The notes beneath the pieces were generated by a model, which saw nothing but the letters and a program-made list of their open reading frames with translations, did no database searches and was not told the DNA's origin. The position numbers and the translations under genes were made by a program. Below, piece after piece: positions 1 through 8,763 of a stretch of DNA of 64,000 bases; position 1 is the first letter of the stretch; every line of letters begins with the position of its first letter. Source of the stretch: Rhodothermales bacterium (GTDB lineage Bacteria > Bacteroidota > Rhodothermia > Rhodothermales > VXPQ01). Location of the stretch: NCBI GenBank assembly GCA_022821845.1, contig JAJECT010000028.1:1-64000 (forward strand), written 5' to 3'.

Positions 1-551
1 ACTCGCTCGAATATATCCAAACGAGCTTGTTCCGGAACCTTCGAATCAATCGTATAAAAAGTAAGGTTAAAATCTTCGATACGATGTTGAAGCCTGGGCT
101 CCAGATCCGAGAATCTTTTTCCGTTAAGTCCCGCACGTTCCGGAAGTTGGAGTTTAAGATCGCCCTCCAGAAACCGTTGAAATGTAAACAGGCGTTGCAA
201 GCCGTCGACAACCACTATCCTCCCTTCGTCATCCTCTGCCATGTAAAACACCGGCAGAGGAATCCGCATAATCACGGATTCGATCAGTTTGCTTTGTTTT
301 TTTTCATCCCAGATAAAATCGCGCTGAAAATCCGGGTTCATTATATAAGACCCCTGTTCGATTCGTCGATAAACATCATAAATCGTTCGATTTTGCGTTC
401 GAATAAGGAGATCGTCGATAGGATAATCACCCCAAGAGCCCACCCTGGAGTCTAATCCTTCCAGCTTCTCGCCATTATCCCACTGGCCTGGCGACTGGTC
501 TTCCATGGCATAATTGTTCTGCGTTGTCTCTATATCAGACTGGGCGTTCAT
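1..551 (-). CDS. DUF262 (GmrSD N-terminal type) protein, C-terminus cut by window edge
   Basis: Reading the minus strand from an ATG at 551 gives an open frame to the left edge (about 183 residues visible). It contains the DUF262 signature: NPDFQRDFIWDEKKQSKLIES, then IPLPVFYMAED and a VVDGLQRLFTF block. In the GmrSD restriction family and relatives, the DGxQR motif is the nucleotide-binding/hydrolysis site of the GmrS-like half. An AAAGGTGA ribosome site lies 5 bases before the ATG, which fixes the start. About 70 acidic, low-complexity residues precede the domain. Whether a DUF1524 nuclease (GmrD half) follows cannot be seen. DUF262 proteins act in defence against modified phage DNA or in other phage-exclusion systems, so the role is inferred from family only. 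Confidence 0.85.
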   Translation of the reverse strand, partial: MNAQSDIETTQNNYAMEDQSPGQWDNGEKLEGLDSRVGSWGDYPIDDLLIRTQNRTIYDVYRRIEQGSYIMNPDFQRDFIWDEKKQSKLIESVIMRIPLPVFYMAEDDEGRIVVVDGLQRLFTFQRFLEGDLKLQLPERAGLNGKRFSDLEPRLQHRIEDFNLTFYTIDSKVPEQARLDIFER

Positions 552-651
552 GGTTTCACCTTTATCTGAAACAAGCGTGGGGTCTCAAAATCACTGCTGT
601 TCTATTGGGTGTTTCTTTTACCTAAACCAAACCTGCCTGTTCCCGCGTGTC

Positions 652-671
652 TGCCCCCTCCCCCCCCCCCC
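652..671. repeat. Homopolymer C tract (12 C at 660-671)
   Basis: A CCCCCT tract followed by an uninterrupted run of 12 C directly abuts the stop codon of the PorV-like gene (672-674), so its mRNA carries a 12-G run right after the stop. The 552-671 gap between the two minus-strand genes holds nothing else that I recognise. The run could be length-variable, but it lies outside coding sequence. Confidence 0.7.
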
Positions 672-1892
672 TCAAAACCGCATCGTCAGGGTAAAGCGGT
701 TGACGGCGTTGAAGTATTCGTGTTGCTCGAAGGCGTAATCCACGCCGAAATGGATGGGGGCGAACTGGTAGCGCAGCCCGCCGCCGAGCGTAAAGGAGCG
801 CAAACTGTTTTCCAGCAGCAATTCGCTGTACCCGCCCCGGAACATGATCAGGTCCCCCAGCAAGCCGATCTCCGCGCCGGCGTTCAGGTATTGTTCGCTG
901 TTGTTCGGATTCAGCGCGTCGATGGACAGCGTCAGGCGATTGCCGCCGCGCTGGAACACCTCCCCGGACAACCCGATGCGCATGACGAGCGGCAAATCGA
1001 AGCGGTCTGTCTTGAGCAAGGCGCGGTTGCTTTCGTTGTTGCCCCGGTTATTGGGGTCCACGTCCACGCGGGCCAGCAGGTCGTCCCCGGTTATTTGCAA
1101 TTTGGAGCCAAAGTTGCTGATGGAGGCGCCAAGGCGCACCCCGCGAAACGGCGTCTCGAACTGCGTGCCGACGTCGAAAGCCAGGCCGCCGGAAGCGGAA
1201 TTCCAGATGCGCTCCTGCACCCACTTGACGGAACCGCCAATAGCGAACCGATCCGTGAGCGCCCGCGCATAGGTCAGGGCGGCGGCCCAGGAAACGGCGT
1301 CGAACGTTTCGCCCGTGCCGTCCTGCATGGCCACGGTGGTCACTTCCATGGCCGGAGTCCGCATAACGGTAAGCCCCAGTCCGACCACCCCGAACCGGGC
1401 AGGGATCGCCATGGCCATGAAATTGAAGTCGATCCCGGCGAGCCATTCGGCGTATTCGCCGGTGAAACGCACGTCTTCCACGGCGGCGATTCCGGCGGGA
1501 TTCCAGTAAATGGCGATGGGATCGGAAACCGTGGCCGTGATGGCGCCGCCCAGCGCCGTGGCCCGCGCGCCCACGGGAATGCCGAGAAAATCCGCCGCCG
1601 TGGTGCCCCGCTTGGTGACGGCGCGGGTCTGGCTATCGAAATCCTGCTGCGCGAAGGCGGGCGCAGAGAAGCAAAGCAACGCCGCCGCCAGCAAACAGGG
1701 GGACAGCGCGTGAAAATACCGGCGGGCGCGAGGCAGCGTGGCGGGCGATCCGGTTTGGACGGCGTTTTCGCGCTGGATTTTTCCGCGCGACGAGCGCGCA
1801 GCCAATATCCATTCGGAAGCACGAAACGATTTTCCGAACGCGAAAAAAGGCGTTATGGATACGTGGCGCAATATGTTCTGGTTCCCGTTCAT
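672..1892 (-). CDS. PorV/PorQ-like outer-membrane barrel protein (UPF0164 type)
   Basis: About 406 residues from the ATG at 1892. After a long N-terminus comes a signal peptide (hydrophobic stretch ending PAFAQ), then the hallmark start of PorV-type barrels: TAADFLGIPVGARATALGG, followed by DPIAIYWNPAG. Alternating beta strands continue to the C-terminal aromatic-Phe end (LTMRF). PorV proteins sit in the outer membrane and act in T9SS as shuttles between translocon and attachment complex; PorQ is the close paralogue, and I cannot separate them here. The gene starts 4 bases after the stop of the giant surface protein, so the two are co-transcribed and probably functionally linked. The start is uncertain: a GTG nearer the signal peptide would shorten the unusually long N-region. 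Confidence 0.8.
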   Translation of the reverse strand: MNGNQNILRHVSITPFFAFGKSFRASEWILAARSSRGKIQRENAVQTGSPATLPRARRYFHALSPCLLAAALLCFSAPAFAQQDFDSQTRAVTKRGTTAADFLGIPVGARATALGGAITATVSDPIAIYWNPAGIAAVEDVRFTGEYAEWLAGIDFNFMAMAIPARFGVVGLGLTVMRTPAMEVTTVAMQDGTGETFDAVSWAAALTYARALTDRFAIGGSVKWVQERIWNSASGGLAFDVGTQFETPFRGVRLGASISNFGSKLQITGDDLLARVDVDPNNRGNNESNRALLKTDRFDLPLVMRIGLSGEVFQRGGNRLTLSIDALNPNNSEQYLNAGAEIGLLGDLIMFRGGYSELLLENSLRSFTLGGGLRYQFAPIHFGVDYAFEQHEYFNAVNRFTLTMRF

Positions 1893-1896
1893 CCGA

Positions 1897-4800
1897 TCAC
1901 TTGATAATCGCAAACGTGCCGGTTCGCTCGCCGACGCCGGGCGCTTCCACATGATACAAATAGACGCCGTACGCAGCGGATAGGCCCTCCTCGCTTTGCA
2001 GATTCCATTCCAGCGTGCCGTCGAGGAGCGAGGCCGGGTCGAGGCCGTCGTTGCTGCCTTCGGCAAGCCGGAGCGCGCGCACGAGGCGTCCGCTCACCGT
2101 ATAAATGCGGACCGTCGCTTGCGGCGGCAGGTGGATAAACTTGATGACGCGCGGCCCGCGACCCGTGCTGAACGGGTTGAGCGCTTCAAACTGGTTGGTC
2201 GCCACGTAGGGATTGGGTACCACGCGAATCTGGTCCAGCATGTCCCGGGCCGCATTCAGATCCGCGCGGGGGCCGGTGGCGGTAAATTCGAACACGTCGG
2301 TGGCGAGGAACGGCTTCCGGGTGACGATGGTGACGACGTCGCCTTCCTGCGGATCGCGGCGGTCGGCGAAAACGAAGTTCAACCCGATGCGCCAGGTAAT
2401 GACGGGGTCGCCGTCGTCGTCCCCCACCTTGGTTTCCCGAAGCACGATGAAATCGCTTTCGCCAATGTCCGGATTGGCGGTCCAGGAGGCCGGAGCGGTT
2501 GAAACGGAGGAGACGAAATCGTCGCCGGTAATGTCCCAGAAAGCATATTCGACGGGAATTTCCGTACCGTCCGGGAGCAGGCGATACACTTCTATGTTCG
2601 TCGGGCGCGCAGGCAGCGTAAGCCGCCGGGTCACTTGCATTTCAATGGACTGCCCTTGTCCGTCGCCAACGACTTTCACGCGGTAGTCGAACGGGTTGCG
2701 CAATCCGCGCACGAACCCGGCGGACGAATGCGGGTCCAGGGAGACGGGATAGATATCCTCGCTGTTCCAGGCCGTTTCCGCCTTGTTGAGCACAATAAAC
2801 GGCTCCGGGAAAAACGACAGGCTGAACCCGATGGGATCGCCGTCGTCGGCCAGCAAGGGAAATTCCCGTCCGGCGCGGAACGCGGTGGAACGGCGCAGCA
2901 ACGTGTCGTCCGCCGTAACGTCCACGAGCGAGAAATTCTTGGTTGTCAGGGTGTCGGGGCTGAAGCGTCCGCCGGAAATGAGCGTGTCCTCGAACACGAT
3001 GCGGAACCGGCGGTCGTCGGCGATGGAGACCGGATCGATGATTTCGTAGAGAATGCGGCTGCTCGTGGTCCCCGCCACGCGCTGCATCTCTCCAAGCGTG
3101 GGGTCCACATAGCCGGCGACGGGCGCGGCGGGCGAGATTTCCACCACATTGGGGCCGGTCCGGATGGAACCGTCCGGGAGCCGCTGGATGCGAATGGGGG
3201 TTTCAGTCGGCGGAATATTGTCCTCTGCGGAACCGTAGTCGTAGGCCGTGACCGCATAAAAATACGTCACCCCGTTCATCACGTCTTCGTCCACGAAAAG
3301 GTGCGCCAGGCCATTGCTCCCTTCGCCCGGGCTGACGCGGTTGTCCCCCAGATAGAACTGGACGCCGTTCACGTCCACCGGATGGAACCCGCCGAACCCG
3401 TCGATGAGGTCGAACTGGGCGATGGGCTTGCGCAAGAGCCGGTTGCCGAAACCGTCCGTAATAATCTGCGGATCGAGGAAAGCGGGGTCCGTGGAGCGAT
3501 AGACGCGATATCCCTCGAAATCGTACGGCTCGCGTCCAAGGCCCGCCAGGAACTGATCGTAGGATTGCTCCGAAATCGAATCCCAGTAGAGCGTCACCTT
3601 GCCGTCGCCGGGCACCGCCCGCAGCGTGGGCGTGATGGGCGCCTGGGCAAACTGATAATCTTCGTGGTATGCCTGAAGGGCGTAATCCCTCGACTGAAGC
3701 GCTTCCTCCTGCGTGCCTCCCAGCACGACCGCCAGCGAAATACGCTCGGTCTGGCCGGCCTTGAGCGGGAAAATGCCGCTGGATACGGTAATATCGGTGT
3801 CGCCGGGATCGGGCAGTTCCGTATCGAAATTGCCCGGCAACATGAAGCGGCGGAACAGATATCGATCCGAGGAACTGCCGATTCCCAGGGTGCCTGCCCC
3901 GAAAATGCGCACGTTCGTGATGCCGATCTGGTCCGATTCGGAAATATCCGTCACGTCGATATTGCGCTCGCCGGGGAAGCCCGTGCCGGCGCCGGACGTG
4001 GGCATGGCGTCGTTGTCGCCGGGATCGCCATTGAACGGCACCCCGTCCAGTCCGGTGTCGTTGAGGTACTGGTTCCAGTCCTTGTCGTTGTCTATTCCGT
4101 CGGCCCGGCTCTCGTCGATCATTTCGTCGATTTCCTCGTCGATCCCTTCGTCCGTGGCGCCGTCGTTGTCGTTGTCCACGCCGTCTGCATAGGCCTTCCC
4201 TATATCTTCCGGACCTACGTCGTACAGCACGATCCCGGCCCCGGGGACGCGATACCGCCGGTACGGATCGGAGGCCGCAACGTCCACCATCTCCTGCGTG
4301 ACGGTAGGCGAATCCGGCTCGCCCAGGTAGTTCCCCGCTTCGAGATGCGTGTCGTTGTTGTCGATCCCGTCCCGAAACGCGCGCCCCACGTCGTCCTCCT
4401 CCACCCCCACAAGGTGCACGTCCCGCACATTCGCGTCCGTAGCCAGCACGGGCGGCCACCGGCGCCAGTGGTCCGACGCGGCCTGCGCCGCCATGGCCTC
4501 GGTAACGACCGGGCTGCCCGCTTCGCCGTCCCCGTCGTTGTCGATATAATCCGCATAGCCTACCCCCGCCTGCGGTATCCCGCTGGCGGTCACGAACGGC
4601 ACATGCGTTCCGTTCTCGTCGACGAGGCCGTTGCCGTTGTCGTCGATGGCGTTCACGGGGTTCTCGCCCTGCAGGAAAGAGGCCGGAATCACCGGGCTGT
4701 TGCATTCGCTGATAATCGGGCTACAGTCTTCGGCGGTGGAGCCGTCCCCGTCGTTGTCGATGCGGTCCTCGGCGTTGCCGGGCGATTCCAGAAAAGCGAA

Positions 4801-5781
4801 CGTGGCCGTTCCCACCGGGTCCGCCCCGAAAAATTCGTTGCCTATGCCGTCCATGTCCGTCATGAACGCGACGTCCTCCAGCAAATCGAAATAGGGAATG
4901 TCGTCGCTGCAATCGCCGCCTACACAGTCCGCCAGCCACATGGAGAGGCCCGCCTTCCGAATATCGCGGGTGCCGTCGTTCTTGGCGCCGTGAATAAAAA
5001 AGACCACGTCCTGAATGAGAATCTGGCTCCAGGCCAGCACCCGCACCTCGGCGACGAGTCCCATGCCCCGGCGGCTGACGTCGGTCGAATCGGGGAAATA
5101 CGTGGGATACCGATCATACTGGTCGTCGCCGATCTTGTAGAAGAATTCCTGGTCGGCGTTGAACACGTCTTTCCCGAAAAAGCCGTTCCAGGAGTAGCTC
5201 CAGCCCGGGTCCTGTACGTCGCCGAGCTTGTCCGGCCAGGCGGCGGGCCAGGACGTGGGCTCGTCCGACTGCGCAATGCCATATTCGGCGCCCGCCGGAT
5301 TCACATACCCCTTGATTGGCTCGAACGTCCACGAAATGTTGTCGTTTACGGGATTCCCCCGAAAATCGGCCACGTTCACGACCCACAGCGTGTCGTTGTT
5401 TTCGTCCTCGACCTCGGCGCCTACCCACAACTGGGTCAGGGCTACGTAGCGGCGGCCCGTGTTTTTTGGCCATTCGTACCAGAAATCCCCCGGATCCCCG
5501 GACTGCCCCGACTGCGCCCAGTTGGTGATGGTGGCGCGGACGTTGTTGGCGTCGATGTTGTCGCGGCGGCGCTCGAACGGATCGACGCGCTCCGTGCTGG
5601 GCACGTGGTTCCGGTCGATGACGCCCTGGGCGCGGGCAACTTCGACCAGCGAGGCGGACAACGCGACGAGGACCAGCGTCGGCAGGGCAAACGAGGCGGA
5701 CAGGCGCGCAAACGCCCGCCCGAAAAAGCGGCGCGGCGCCGTGCGCTGTCGTGTCAAGCGTAGATCGTTCATGGATACCAT
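1897..5781 (-). CDS. Giant secreted/surface protein with calcium-binding repeats and T9SS-like C-terminus
   Basis: About 1294 residues. The ATG at 5781 has GGAGCGAGG just upstream; an in-frame ATG at 5772 is the alternative. A cleavable signal peptide (…VEVARAQG) is followed by a large region holding at least six Asp/Asn-rich loops of thrombospondin-3/EF-hand type (DNDGDGS, DDNGNGLVDENG, DNDGDGE, DNDNDGATDEG, DNDKD), roughly residues 340-600. Then comes a fibronectin-III-like segment (PGDGKVTLYWDS). The C-terminus has VVPNPYVATN, a VRIYTVSGRLVR strand and GVYLYHVE…GTFAIIK, the usual beta-sandwich of Por-secretion tails. The neighbours are a TonB receptor upstream and a PorV-like protein downstream, consistent with T9SS export. 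The ligand is unknown. Confidence 0.75.
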   Translation of the reverse strand: MVSMNDLRLTRQRTAPRRFFGRAFARLSASFALPTLVLVALSASLVEVARAQGVIDRNHVPSTERVDPFERRRDNIDANNVRATITNWAQSGQSGDPGDFWYEWPKNTGRRYVALTQLWVGAEVEDENNDTLWVVNVADFRGNPVNDNISWTFEPIKGYVNPAGAEYGIAQSDEPTSWPAAWPDKLGDVQDPGWSYSWNGFFGKDVFNADQEFFYKIGDDQYDRYPTYFPDSTDVSRRGMGLVAEVRVLAWSQILIQDVVFFIHGAKNDGTRDIRKAGLSMWLADCVGGDCSDDIPYFDLLEDVAFMTDMDGIGNEFFGADPVGTATFAFLESPGNAEDRIDNDGDGSTAEDCSPIISECNSPVIPASFLQGENPVNAIDDNGNGLVDENGTHVPFVTASGIPQAGVGYADYIDNDGDGEAGSPVVTEAMAAQAASDHWRRWPPVLATDANVRDVHLVGVEEDDVGRAFRDGIDNNDTHLEAGNYLGEPDSPTVTQEMVDVAASDPYRRYRVPGAGIVLYDVGPEDIGKAYADGVDNDNDGATDEGIDEEIDEMIDESRADGIDNDKDWNQYLNDTGLDGVPFNGDPGDNDAMPTSGAGTGFPGERNIDVTDISESDQIGITNVRIFGAGTLGIGSSSDRYLFRRFMLPGNFDTELPDPGDTDITVSSGIFPLKAGQTERISLAVVLGGTQEEALQSRDYALQAYHEDYQFAQAPITPTLRAVPGDGKVTLYWDSISEQSYDQFLAGLGREPYDFEGYRVYRSTDPAFLDPQIITDGFGNRLLRKPIAQFDLIDGFGGFHPVDVNGVQFYLGDNRVSPGEGSNGLAHLFVDEDVMNGVTYFYAVTAYDYGSAEDNIPPTETPIRIQRLPDGSIRTGPNVVEISPAAPVAGYVDPTLGEMQRVAGTTSSRILYEIIDPVSIADDRRFRIVFEDTLISGGRFSPDTLTTKNFSLVDVTADDTLLRRSTAFRAGREFPLLADDGDPIGFSLSFFPEPFIVLNKAETAWNSEDIYPVSLDPHSSAGFVRGLRNPFDYRVKVVGDGQGQSIEMQVTRRLTLPARPTNIEVYRLLPDGTEIPVEYAFWDITGDDFVSSVSTAPASWTANPDIGESDFIVLRETKVGDDDGDPVITWRIGLNFVFADRRDPQEGDVVTIVTRKPFLATDVFEFTATGPRADLNAARDMLDQIRVVPNPYVATNQFEALNPFSTGRGPRVIKFIHLPPQATVRIYTVSGRLVRALRLAEGSNDGLDPASLLDGTLEWNLQSEEGLSAAYGVYLYHVEAPGVGERTGTFAIIK

Positions 5782-5792
5782 GCCTCGCTCCG

Positions 5793-8621
5793 TCAGAATC
5801 GAACCTCGACGCCCAGTTGCACCCGCCTCGGCTCGCGGTAATGTTCGGGCCGCACGAACCATCCCGGATCGAACTGTCCGGTGCGCAACTGGTCCAGCGT
5901 TACGTCCGGCTCGCCCGTATCGGCGAACACCGTAGCCACGTTGCGGGCGTCCAGCAAATTGAACACTTCCAGAAAAACGCGGGGACGAACCGGGCCCGTC
6001 TGAAATTCCTTGTACAGATTCAGGTCCACCTCGAACGTGTTGTAGGCCCGCCGCGAATTGGAGGGAAATTCGGGCTGCACATCGTTGCCGGTCAGCGCGG
6101 CGGAAGCGAACGTGGGCGTATACGGGAATCCCGATTCGAAGCGGAACCGGATAGACCCGCCGTACGTCTCGGCGCCTGCGTAGAACGCGCCCGCCAGTTT
6201 ATGCCGCTGATCCCAGTTCAGGGGCAAGAGCGCAAGGGTAGGCTGGCTGTTGTTCAGCAAGGAGAAAAATTCGTCCGCGGGGTTCGAGTTGGAGCCTTCC
6301 ACCACCTGATAGGTGTAGCTTGCGTCCAGGCCGTAGCCGCCAGCGAACGCCCGGGACAGGTGCACGGTGAGTCCGCGGGTGTTCGCGTAATCGCGGTTCG
6401 TGTAGATGACGTAGCGGACGCCGGGCAACGCGGCGATGATGGGCTGCGACGTAGAGACCCAGTTGCGCACGTCCCGGTAATATCCGGTGACGTCGGCCAC
6501 AATGCCGCCGAAACCCTGCCGCAAACCGATCTCGTACATGGTCGTTTTCTGCGCGTCGAGGTCCGGGTTCCCAAAGGGACCGTACGAACCGGAAAGCGCC
6601 GGCATCTTGAAGCCGAAATTCTCGAACAGCCGGTTCTGGGTGGGAATCTGGAAGAAAATGCCGTAGGAAAAGTGAATCACGCCCTGCTCCGTAATGGGCC
6701 AGGCGGCGCCGAGACGGGGCGAGATTTGCAGCCTCGGCGTACTGTCCTCCCACCAGTACGGCTCGCGATCCGCCACGGCGAGCGCGTTTTCGGGCGTTTC
6801 TTCCTCCGGCTGGATCACGCCGTCCCCGTTCGCGTCGCGGAAACGGTTCGTGAGTTTGAGCGGATTGAAAATATTGGGATCCGAGGGGTCCGCCGGGACG
6901 CGGGCGCGCGCGTCGAAATAATCCAGCCGAACGCCGGCGTTCACGATGAAGTCGTCGAACTCCATCTTGTCCTGGACATAGCCGCTGATCGTACGCGGGG
7001 AAAGGTCGCTGAAACTGTTGTACGCCACGCTGGACTCGGTCGGAATGGCGGGCTGGAACGGCTCGATCCGCTGCCCCGTCTCGGCGATCGCGGGAATCAG
7101 GTTGAACGCGGTCAGCGCAATGTCGTCGATGCGCAGCTGGAAACCGGTTTTGATCAAATGATGATCGGTTACCTGGCTGGACAAGTCGCCCTTGACGAAG
7201 TACGAACGGGAAGTACGGTTGAAATGGGACAGGTTGGTCCCCCCGCGCGCATACCGCTGCCCGCCGCTCAGCACCTCGATGTACTGGCCCGGCAGATATT
7301 CGACGGAATCCCGGGCGACCAGGTCGAAATCGTTGTACCGGGAATCGAAGGGGTCTTCGTACGCGTAGCCCTTCGCCTCGCGGTTGAAAACGCCCGCGTT
7401 GAACGTGTAGAACGTGCGGGGACTGATGAGGTGGGTCAGCTTCAGTTTGGCGTCGTAGCCGTCGTCGAAACTGCGAAAGCGTCCGTCGGGAGCCCAGCGG
7501 CGGAACAGGTTGTACGGACGGCTGCTGGAAAACGAACCCAGGCCAATGACGTTGAGGATCAGTTTGCGGCTCAGGCGAATCCTGAGATTCCCCTGCCAGC
7601 TGGTCTTCTCGAAATTGTTCATGGGGACCAGCGAGGAATCCCCCGCCGCGCCGTCGATTCCGAAGAGGCGGGCGCCGTAGAGCCAGCCGTCGTTTTTGAA
7701 ATAGCGCCCCAGCGCGAAAAAGGTAATGCGGTCCTTCCAGACGGGGCCTTCGAGCGACACGGTGGCGTTGCGAAAATGCGTGGGCTGGAACGGCAAATAG
7801 GAATACGGATCGACGTCCCGGTACTGAATGCCCGCCTGGGTGCGCTCCTCGGCGCGAACGCCCCGCAGGAAGTCGGCGCCGCCTTCGCCGGCCACGGCGT
7901 AGCCCCCGGAATATACCTGCGCCGACCCGGAAAAGCGATCGCTGCGCCCCTCCTTCGTAACCACGTTGATCACGCCGGACATGGCGTTGCCGTACTCTGC
8001 GTTGAACGTGCCGGAAATAACCTGCAACTCTTCGATGCCGTCGTTTTCTAGCTGGATCACGGACGAACCGTCGTAGCTATCGCTGACCGGCACGCCGTCC
8101 ACCATGAACACGACTTCGCTGCTGCGGCCTCCGCGAATGTGAATGCCGTCCCGCGTGGTAACGCCCGCCTGCACGTCGAGCACCTGCGAAAGCTCGGTTA
8201 CGGGCAGTTTGTCGATGGTTTCCGCCGTGACGCGGGCCTCGGAGCTGGTAAGATCCTTGCGGACGGGCTCGGCCACGGCGGTCACAACGATCTCTTCTCC
8301 CTCGATAACCTCTTCCGACATGGCGAAATCGACCGTGGTGGTGAGGTCCACGTTCACCTGTACGCCTTCGCGGCGCTGCCGGGCAAACCCGATGAAGGAC
8401 GCCACCACGTCGTATGCGCCGGGGCGTACGCCAATGATAATATATTCGCCGTCAAGGTCTGTTACGGCGCCTTGCGTCGTGCCCTCGATAACCACGTTGA
8501 CGCCGGGGAGCGGCTCGCCGGTGGCGGAATCCGTTGCCTCGCCGACAATCTTGCCGGTCTGCGCGGCGGCGGGAACCGCGGCGAACAGAAACAGCAGGCC
8601 CAATATCGGACGGACAAACAT
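5793..8621 (-). CDS. TonB-dependent outer-membrane receptor with carboxypeptidase-like regulatory domain
   Basis: About 942 residues from the ATG at 8621, with signal peptide MFVRPILGLLFLFAAV…AQ. Residues about 25-100 form a CarboxypepD_reg-like beta sandwich (GKIVGEATDSATGEPLPGVNVV). A TonB-box-like acidic segment (EEIVVTA) follows. The plug domain shows KLPVTELSQVLDVQAGV, HIRGGRSSEVVFMVDGVP and GNAMSGVINVVTKEGR. The remainder is a 22-strand type barrel ending in VQLGVEVRF. Such receptors import siderophores, vitamins or glycans; the substrate cannot be read from sequence. The stop lies 11 bases before the start of the next gene, so the receptor, surface protein and PorV-like gene form one operon. 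No SusD partner is present. Confidence 0.93.
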   Translation of the reverse strand: MFVRPILGLLFLFAAVPAAAQTGKIVGEATDSATGEPLPGVNVVIEGTTQGAVTDLDGEYIIIGVRPGAYDVVASFIGFARQRREGVQVNVDLTTTVDFAMSEEVIEGEEIVVTAVAEPVRKDLTSSEARVTAETIDKLPVTELSQVLDVQAGVTTRDGIHIRGGRSSEVVFMVDGVPVSDSYDGSSVIQLENDGIEELQVISGTFNAEYGNAMSGVINVVTKEGRSDRFSGSAQVYSGGYAVAGEGGADFLRGVRAEERTQAGIQYRDVDPYSYLPFQPTHFRNATVSLEGPVWKDRITFFALGRYFKNDGWLYGARLFGIDGAAGDSSLVPMNNFEKTSWQGNLRIRLSRKLILNVIGLGSFSSSRPYNLFRRWAPDGRFRSFDDGYDAKLKLTHLISPRTFYTFNAGVFNREAKGYAYEDPFDSRYNDFDLVARDSVEYLPGQYIEVLSGGQRYARGGTNLSHFNRTSRSYFVKGDLSSQVTDHHLIKTGFQLRIDDIALTAFNLIPAIAETGQRIEPFQPAIPTESSVAYNSFSDLSPRTISGYVQDKMEFDDFIVNAGVRLDYFDARARVPADPSDPNIFNPLKLTNRFRDANGDGVIQPEEETPENALAVADREPYWWEDSTPRLQISPRLGAAWPITEQGVIHFSYGIFFQIPTQNRLFENFGFKMPALSGSYGPFGNPDLDAQKTTMYEIGLRQGFGGIVADVTGYYRDVRNWVSTSQPIIAALPGVRYVIYTNRDYANTRGLTVHLSRAFAGGYGLDASYTYQVVEGSNSNPADEFFSLLNNSQPTLALLPLNWDQRHKLAGAFYAGAETYGGSIRFRFESGFPYTPTFASAALTGNDVQPEFPSNSRRAYNTFEVDLNLYKEFQTGPVRPRVFLEVFNLLDARNVATVFADTGEPDVTLDQLRTGQFDPGWFVRPEHYREPRRVQLGVEVRF

Positions 8622-8763
8622 GATCGAAAGGCAAGGCGGGCGAAAAACGAACAAGCGCGGCGCGCGGCGGACAAAAGATGCGGAAAAAATATGAAAAATA
8701 AAAGATTACGGGGCGCGTTTGGGCGGCAAGCCAATCCCGGCGCACTATGGAGGCCAGGCAGGA
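8622..8763. other. Intergenic gap upstream of the TonB receptor gene
   Basis: 142 bases between the end of the parvulin gene and the TonB receptor start. There is an AT-rich patch around 8676-8705 on an otherwise GC-rich background. No clear terminator or -33/-7 promoter could be defended. Confidence 0.4.

Noticed and set aside
660-671. Phase-variable C tract
   Set aside because: The 12-base run lies after the stop codon of the PorV-like gene and cannot shift a reading frame. An effect on expression is possible but unsupported.
2635-5763. 1042-codon open frame on the plus strand
   Set aside because: It is the mirror of the minus-strand surface-protein gene. The product is His/Val/Arg-rich without domains, as expected for antisense frames in GC-rich DNA.
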